DNA of 64,000 nucleotides, from the NCBI GenBank assembly GCA_944470555.2, contig OX104127.1, positions 27,233,661 to 27,297,660 on the forward strand. The letters run 5' to 3'. Under the pieces are notes generated by a model. It was not told the DNA's origin and made no database searches. It saw nothing but the letters and a program-made list of their open reading frames with translations. The stretch is from Heterobilharzia americana (lineage: Eukaryota; Platyhelminthes; Trematoda; Strigeidida; Schistosomatidae). Positions within the stretch are counted from its first letter, which is position 1. The number at the start of each line of letters is the position of its first letter. The position numbers and the translations under genes are program-made. This document shows, one piece after another, positions 56,521-64,000 of the stretch.

Positions 56521-59204
56521 TGAATATGCTACGATTAAGCCATTAAGTCAGTGTTTGATGAAGGTCGAGTTATATCACAAATTGACAATTTTAAGAAACT
56601 CTGAACTATCGGATTCTAATGCAGTGGTTCACGGTACATACACGGTTATATCACTAAAGTTTTTTGTGAATATGAAAGAAATTACAAATCATACTCATCA
56701 AAGCTAGATGAAATGTAATTAAAATGTCCAGATTTGTACATCAGTAATGCACCCTAAGGGTATAAAATAGAACTGAATTTATAGATATTTTAAACCAAGT
56801 TATGATTTGATAGTTTCAAAACATTTGGACATTGAGTAAATGATATTCATTATTCCAGTATTTGTATTTCCTGATAAATGTAATACAAAGTAAATTTTTT
56901 ATTTATCGGATGTTTCCCCATTCAATGTTAAATAGCTTTATTAAAGTTTAGTAAACCGGAGTTTATAATATTCAAGCCTATATAGGATGACTTGATTTGT
57001 GTTTTTCTGGACTCATGATTCTGCATTGCCAAATGGTTGATAAAGATGAAGAATATATGTAGTCGTTAAGTGTGATGACTGTGAGAAATACAGATTGTAC
57101 ACATTTGCTAACAGGTCTTATACCATTTGTGTTGGTTGTCAGTATACAGTATGGGTAGAAAACCTCTCAATCAGTAATTCACAATATTCATCTCATTCAA
57201 CATTAGGCATCATTACTGTCATCAAAAAGTGAATAAAAATTAACGTGGTATACCTTAGATAATTCTATTATGAAGATATAGTAATTTTTGAATGGTTTTG
57301 AAGCCAATAATATACCTTGTTTAATTTTGGTTCCTTTTGATAAATTGGTTGCATTCATATTGTTACCAAAATGTGATGGTCTCTGTTTCATTTTGCAAAT
57401 AAACTATACGCTAATATCTTGGAGAAACGAAAAAGACCAAACTAGAAAAGTTCAATTTCAATGTGGTGATGGCTTCAAGTCATTCATTCTTCACAACTGT
57501 CAGCAGACATTCTTGATTGTAAAATTTTGGTAAATAAATTATTATAAAGAGTGAGATTTTGTGTGGTAGCAAAACATTTGTTCCCGGTTAAACAGATTAG
57601 AGATAATATTTAAATCGTTAAGTTTATCAAAACCAGAAACTCAGTTATTCACTGGCAATAGTGAGGTGAATGCCATAGACAGTTTGTCTTCCAAAACTTT
57701 GGCTGTATCTCCCTATAATGCTTCATCATATTCCCTTTGACTAATGGCATCTAGCTCATTCGTGTGTGATGAATAAATATGGTTCACCCTAAAGACAGTT
57801 TGATGCACACATACGAGGAATGCTCTCATGAATACATCATTAATTAGTTATTTCATCTACGACATTGAACTCTGTGTGCAGTAAACTGAAATTCTAACAA
57901 TAAGCTATATGAGACAGCTTCAAATACTCTAATGCTGATAGGATAATCACATTGTTATGGCTTCCTGGTTATTTGTAGTCACAGTAGATTTTTCTGATAT
58001 GTAGATAAGCTCTAATTCGAATACCATTAAGAAATAACCTTATAGGAAACATCTATCATTAATGTTGATAAACTGTTACGTGCAACAGAAACAGTTGAAT
58101 TTAGTTTCACTTATTTACGGTTCACCTCAAATAAGAAGAGAAAAAAACAAATGTACCGCTACAGAATTCTTCTAGAATGAGAATGCATCAGCATACCTCT
58201 GTCTTCAAAGTTTTCACTAGAATACCGCAGTTCACTCATCAGTGAGTACCACAAAAAGACACTTTACATATCTAGATCATTCTACTGAGGTAAAACGCAT
58301 TCTTTAAACAACTGGAAGTTTAAATTATAGACTTTTGCAGTTTACGGTTATAGTAGAGATTTTTTTTTTGTATGATCAATAAATTGTATACTACACATAA
58401 ACAGTTAATACTTCGCTGTAATACAGCTGTAGTGATATATATTTACCGGTCGTCATCGTCCCGCAGAGCTCTTATTTAACTAACAGATGTTTGATTTTGT
58501 AGAATTTCCAGGTAAATTGTCGTATTATTGCCCCAAACGTGCCTAATATTATTCCAATATTCCTCTGCATTTCAAATGTAATTTATAACAGAGCTAACCC
58601 TTTTACTTCCTAGTATATCTTCGCCTATCTCTGAAAAATATTGTGCTAGGTGTGTCTAGTGCATACATACACTCAAACACTGACAAAATTGTACAAATGG
58701 TTCTAATGTTGGTGTTTTGTGATCTGTGATTTCTTTACATTTAGCACCTGTCACAGCAATTTACTGAAATCAACTGGTCAGACTGTCAGAATTACACCGA
58801 TACGCATGACTTCAATTATTTCTCCTGAAAGCATGAAGTAAATAATACTATACCACTGGGTGTTATAAATCAAATGAATAAATCTAATATATAATTAAAT
58901 TCTACCACAGTGCTCAAGTTCTACACATTCATTATGAAAATAACCTGGACCATTATGGTTGTTCGGGATGAGTTTGTATAATCTTGATAACTAGGGCTGA
59001 ATCAGACATAAGGCCGCATTTAGAATGATGTAGACATTTTACTGTTGAAGAACAGCTGCCCAATAGGAAATATTCCGTGAACAGCGAGTAGGAGAACAAC
59101 CAACAATGAACAAGTGTTCTGAGAAGGAAATTATCTATTGTGTAACATTATATTATTAAGTACTTTCCTTAACTTCTAGATAGGTTACCAACATTCACAA
59201 ACCA

Positions 59205-59490
59205 TCAGTAAGAGATCAATAAAGAGTTCTGTTTAGGTAGGATCATATAACGCCCAGTGGGTGGTGCTAACGGAGAGAAAAGTGGGCTATTTTTATTTGC
59301 TTCATGTGTATTATGAATAAAAGTATTGAGATTGCTAAAGTATTTGATTCTTGCGACCAAAACGTCATATTTGTCCGCTGTGTCACATTGCTGTTGTACC
59401 AACTTGTTGTCTTCTTTACTAAGACCTGTCGGAGAGCTTAAATCAAGATCAAAAGAATTTTTTCCATTGAACGTACTAGACAGATATGTA
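59205..59490 (-). CDS. Possible coding exon, unrecognised
   Basis: One - strand frame is open for about 94 codons and reads FDLDLSSPTGLSKEDNKLVQ, then CDTADKYDVLVARIKYF and SPLFSPLAPPTGRYMIL before TGA. Its amino-acid composition is that of an ordinary soluble protein and unlike the surrounding shadow frames. It lacks an ATG near its start and has only a weak acceptor, so if real it is an internal or last exon of a gene that I cannot reconstruct. Confidence 0.25.
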
Positions 59491-61065
59491 GTTTTATTTG
59501 CTCCTCATCCTCCGCAGACGTAGTAAGCGTCACATTCTAATAACAATTCTATCTTATCTTAATATAATTATCCATTACTTTTCTTAAATTCCTCAGTAGC
59601 ATCTGTCTTATTGGTATTCGTCCCTTATCACTGCTCCTACTAGCACTGCTCTGATTTTGTGAGCAGCTGCAATTTGAAGAGATGTACGTTTGTAGAAGGT
59701 CCTATATTCTTTATATAAGAGTTCTTGTTTGCTAGTAATTTATAACAAAAAAACTAGAGTATGGGTGCGTGTTTATTTCTTCTCATTTGAATCACTAGAA
59801 ATCTAGTGAAATGTGAAAACACAACTTAACAGCTCCACTATATTTTCTATTAAGAATCACCTACTTGCTTTAAGGTATGAAAAAAGATGGTTCAAACTTA
59901 GGTGGTTAATCGTTTCACCCTATCAACCTCAATACTGATACGTGACTTGTAAGTCATTTGATCTAACTAATAAAAGATTATTTCATCTTCAAGATACAGG
60001 TAAACAGTGTGGTTAACTTCTAGGTCATCCTACTCAGTATAGATTAGGCTATGAAAATGAAGGTGGTGGTGCTACTGTGAACACAACGATGCAGATACTT
60101 CGCCTAGCCAATTTTAGTTTTTTTTCTCTTTGTATTCACTTCAAATGTGGATGAATAGTGTAAGTTACACTGTGGATAATTAGTTGTTTTCTCTTAATGG
60201 CATTTTTATCCTCTGGGTTTTAATTAGATGGCTACATGCATATGAATAGTACTGCTGCTGATACACATGATATTTTATTAATGATCCAGAGTTACTCTAT
60301 GGTCTGTATGAGACCGAAACAGATTGGGTATTTTGACAGCAGATACATACATACATACACACAAACAGCATTTTTCAAATAACCTTCAAATGAACCTTAA
60401 TCTTAATGTTTCTTGTTGAACAACCATGTTCATATATTTGTTAATCTGGTCAACCTGAGTTTCTATAATGAACTACATTATACTTACCAAACCCTGCGCT
60501 GTGAAAACTAGCACCCAATTAATAGCGTCACAAACCTAACGCATATAATCCATTCTTATCTCACGAAACCTGTACACAATTCACAGTTACGAGTGATTGT
60601 ATTTTATAGTGACGCACCTTCTACCAATTGAAGTCACTTTACAAAGTCAAAATATCTCGCATTTTGCAAACCGGTGCCCTGGGTTGGGACAGCGTTGTAT
60701 TTCGTCAAGACGTTGCTGTCGATACAAAACCTGTGTAGATGGTCGACGTCAAGGAAGGTATCCTTCCAGATAGTATCACAATGTATTCTCGTTATTTTTA
60801 ACACAATCTCAGCTGTTTCCCATGTTTGTTTTTTTTACCAAAAACACCTTTTCTTTATTGAAACGTTTCAAACATATTAGGACGAAGCCCTGTTTCTGAG
60901 ATATTACGTGCAAAGATGATAGAAGGAAAAGTGTTTTTTTTAGTTAAAGTACCATATTTCACAAGCATGAACTTGATCACTTCGAATATTTCTTAGTATA
61001 AAGTATGCTGGAATTCGTTAAGCATCAGTTATTCTGCAGAGGTGAATACCTAATTTTGACTGATT

Positions 61066-61140
61066 TGATGTGCCCGCTGACGAGTATCCAAAATGTCAAA
61101 CATATCGGTTAAATTCTCGATAAACCACTGAAAGCTCTAC
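61066..61140 (+). ncRNA. Hammerhead-like remnant
   Basis: GATGTGCCCGCTGACGAG (core CTGACGAG at 61077-61084) resembles GATGTACCAGCTGACGAG of the family. The stem II region TATCCAAAATGTC and TCAAAC replace TCCCAAATAGGAC and CGAAAC, and CCACTG follows. Only the first core is convincing. Confidence 0.4.
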
Positions 61141-61447
61141 TGATGCGATATTTGCAGTGCTCAATTGCTGTTGCCGCAAAAATAACCTTGCTAATGCAAA
61201 CAAGTGCAACATATCAGTTAATGACATTTCCTAAAATAAATTTCAGTATAATTAATGACTTGTAAGTGAAGTATTTTAAGACTACAATCCAGCTTTTACT
61301 AGAAAATATTTCAGGATGTAGCTTTTGCCACTGAAATTATAGCATAGGTAAATGAACTTATATCATGTGATGTAAATCGAGGCCTGGAGTGATTCAGCTT
61401 CTCGGTAGGAAGACTGTTCACTAGAAACTGATCCACTCATATCCGTT

Positions 61448-62480
61448 CTATTATTATTATTATTATTATTAGTACCTTGGGTTCCTAATGGAACATAGGG
61501 CTTCAGTAGCACGTCTCCAGTGAACTCTGTTCTCTGAAATCTTTCGAACCTGGCTCCACGACAGCCCACAACCTCTCATTTCTTCCTCGCATGATCTCCT
61601 CCATGTCACCCTCGGACGCCCAACTCATCGCTCCCCATCGGGGTTCCACTCGAGTGACTGGCCTGACGCGTGATGTCCCCAGTCGGCCTTCTCAGCGTAT
61701 GTCCAATCCATCTCCACTTCCTTCTGCACAATTTTTGAGCGACAGGTTCTTGGTTGGTTCTTTGTCAGAGTTCCTTGTCACTTATTCTTTCTGGCAATCC
61801 GTCTGATCTTCAGTAACGAGACAGCATAGGCAGTTGTTGATGAATGTCTGTAGTTTGTTGGAAATGCCTTTCGTAACGCGCCAAGTCTCTGAACCATACA
61901 GGAGCACTGACTTGACTGAATTGGTGTTGAAAATCCGGATTTTGTTCGTGCTTTATGCTGAGTGCATTAGATCTCCACACTGGTTTCAGTCTAATGAACG
62001 CCTGTCTTGCTGTGTTTCCGATCCTGGCTGGCTTTGACATCTTTGTCTGTGCCTGTGGCGCCTGTAGTTGAGACTGTGCTGCCTAGATAGATGAAGGACG
62101 CTACTTCCTTTAGGTTTTTCTCAATGATGGTGACTGGAGCTTGTTGTTGCTGTTGTCGTTGGTTGGGTATCATCATCACCTCTGTCTTCACTATATTCAC
62201 CTGAAGTCCTGTCTTCGCTGCCTCTTCTGACAGCTTGTAAGTTTTCGCCTGAAGATCTTCAAGTTTGTGTGACATCAGACACAAGTCATCGGCAAAATCC
62301 AAATCTTCTAGGTTCTTTCCCGCAGTCCAGCCAGCGTATCCCCCTCTTCTCGCTCCTCACTGTTTGTCGAATGATCCAGTCCACTACAATCAGGAATATC
62401 ATGGGTGATAGTAGACAGTCTTGTTTGACTCCTGTCTTCACTTCACTTCAGTGGCATCACTGAGCTTCCCATTGTGAATT
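61448..62480 (-). mobile_element. RTE-clade retrotransposon, 5'-truncated copy
   Basis: The 3' end has a (TAA)n tail on the - strand (61448-61471). The element runs up to the GVKQDCLLSP region near 62430 and stops at 62480. A 9-bp target duplication ATATCCGTT flanks it (61439-61447 and 62481-62489). The catalytic segment DFADDLCLMSHKLEDLQA (62302 downwards) is intact, and the C-terminal region is close in sequence to the inverted-repeat copies. Confidence 0.9.
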
Positions 62481-62489
62481 ATATCCGTT

Positions 62490-64000
62490 TTACTCCACTA
62501 ATATTTGGTATTGATTGCGCTTTACTACTACACTAGTTGTCATTGAGGATAATATCTCTGTTCAATACTGGAGATATTATATGAATTTAAGAACAGAAGT
62601 AGCTCAAGTCTTCTTTACCAGTGTACAGAAATAAAGCATGATCTATAACACGAGAATTCTGTGTTTTCTGCTTAGCATTTTGAAGACACTCTAAGCATTT
62701 TTTTTATGTCACCATATCTCAGTGCGAGTTGGGAGAAAGCCCTATTTAAGAAATGTCATATCCAAAAAGTGATATTCACTTAGCCTGGTTAGGTAACTCC
62801 AGTCTGACTAGGGAGCATTACTGATTGACTTCAGCGAACTAAAATTAATCATTTCAGCCAGTATTATATTTTGCATAGTTAGGCAGCGGTTCCACAAACT
62901 TTTATAAGAAACAAGACTGAGAAGCGGGAAAGGATGTTCATTATGCCATCTTGTACAGTAGTGACGAAATATTGTACACTTTTCAATAAAACACTCATTT
63001 ACATAAACTGCTTCGTTTCCCTTTTCTGCTTCTATCTTGATTTGTTCTTAATACCCCCGCATTGCCTGTTGCGTTTCTTCAGGCAGAATTCTTACCCATC
63101 GCCGGTAATTGCCTATGACTTCTGCCGACCTCTCAACATATACCATATGTATCCATTCTTATCAGCAGCACCCACTGCACTTTCAGTATTGACGGATCAA
63201 CTCAGTAATCGTCGAAAGTGTTACAAACGTTTGTAATCAAGAAATCCCTGATAATACAGATGAAAATGGATAGTGATTATGTAAAATTAACTCAAAGGAA
63301 GAAATGTGAAACGTGAAAATGGACTGTACATTTCGTGTCACCCAAAATTTAATATTCTCGTTATTTGTGCATATAAAAACATACGAGTTCTTAGTAAAAC
63401 CATGTAATTGTTGAGGTATTTTCAAAATAGTATGGTATACATTTTTAACTGGTATTTCAACATAGATCAACCCAATCGGTTCAATATTACAATCAAGGTG
63501 AAAGTAAACGGATTCATATATAATCTCAACATTTTTGCTTCGGACTTAAAAATCAAATCAACTTATTACTTGAACCCTTTAAACTAACCGATGTAAGTCT
63601 TCACTAATTCCGAGATATATATTGAGTATGAAAATAATTTATAATCAATTTTTGAACATTCACTAACATATTACTAACCTTTTGAAACAAGATGATGTGC
63701 ACCCATATTAGAATTCTGTAGCAGTTAGCCTAACTCTTGACCGAAATTAATTCCAATGCGGTCAGGTAAAGTGAGAAGCTGCGATAAAGGAAACGAAAGT
63801 GGTTTGTTATAATATTATCAAATGAATGCTGCACTGCACACCTATGCGGAATATGTATCGAATGTAGAGTGAATCATATTTACTACCCTATAACTTCTGA
63901 CAAATTTTTTTCCAAATGGAGTGGAAATCTGTTGAGAAATTTTCATCTCGAAAATTTTATTCACTTATTTATCAGTCTGTTGATTAAGCAGAGCTATAGA
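62490..64000. other. No gene recognised
   Basis: AT-rich intergenic or intronic sequence. The frame at 62934-63236 is open for 100 codons with a cysteine- and phenylalanine-rich N terminus, but no donor site or family motif supports it. Confidence 0.4.

Larger units (their letters stand above)
55164..61438. other. AT-rich stretch without a convincing gene
   Basis: Apart from the hammerhead-like repeats and the possible exon listed below, 6.3 kb shows no transposon motif, RNA gene or spliced gene. The frame at 57288-57533 is open for 81 codons but has no leader or motif and lies in AT-rich sequence. Confidence 0.4.

Noticed and set aside
55164..61438. Host gene spread over this interval
   Set aside because: I found one possible exon (59205-59490) only. 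Without a second exon joined by consistent phase I could not build a gene.
62934..63236. 100-codon frame as a secreted cysteine-containing protein
   Set aside because: The start is not hydrophobic enough for a leader at the first methionine, no donor site of the family type follows, and no paralogue is visible.

Overview
This window looks like nuclear DNA of a digenean fluke, most likely a schistosome or a close relative. The reasons are AT-rich sequence, GT-AG introns, three kinds of non-LTR retrotransposon debris including an SR2-like RTE element, a Penelope-like element, Ty3/gypsy pol debris, and short repeats carrying hammerhead-ribozyme motifs of the type known from schistosome Sm-alpha repeats. 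It is not prokaryotic: there are no operons, and most open frames are shadows or transposon fragments. The assignment rests on recognised families only; no database search was possible.

Layout. 0.8-8.2 kb: the last three exons of an NVL-type nuclear AAA ATPase (ribosome biogenesis). Its 5.7-kb intron holds a Penelope-like element with inverted terminal repeats, tRNA-like SINE copies, a TA microsatellite and a hammerhead-like motif. 7-11 kb: a perfect fold-back element plus old LINE and Penelope debris. 14.6-18.97 kb and 31.93-36.29 kb: two arms, each 4360 bp and nearly identical, of a large inverted repeat separated by 12.96 kb. Each arm carries one copy of an intact two-exon gene for a small secreted peptide with two tandem six-cysteine (knottin-type) modules. 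19.6-27.3 kb: between the arms lie 3.1 copies of a 2475-bp tandem unit. Each unit joins the 5' half of an RTE element on the + strand to an RT fragment on the - strand, with a 503-bp unrecognised segment between them.

28.3-31.9 kb: a second secreted-peptide gene model whose signal-peptide exon resembles that of the cysteine-rich gene, then decayed gene fragments that recur in inverted order at 39.4-41.2 kb. 36.3-38.1 kb: Ty3/gypsy pol debris. 41.8-44.1 kb: a decayed CR1/Jockey-group LINE. 49.5-49.9 kb: a third signal-peptide exon of the same type. 51.8-55.2 kb: a full-length but disabled RTE element with a 13-bp target-site duplication. 61.4-62.5 kb: a 5'-truncated RTE copy with a 9-bp duplication. 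The remainder is AT-rich intergenic sequence in which I see no gene.

The secreted-peptide genes are the most interesting content. Three different loci share a short hydrophobic leader ending in DA, a phase-1 intron directly after it, and a TATA-like box a few tens of bases upstream, but have unrelated second exons. This suggests a fast-evolving secreted-peptide family in which the leader is conserved and the mature part is replaced.
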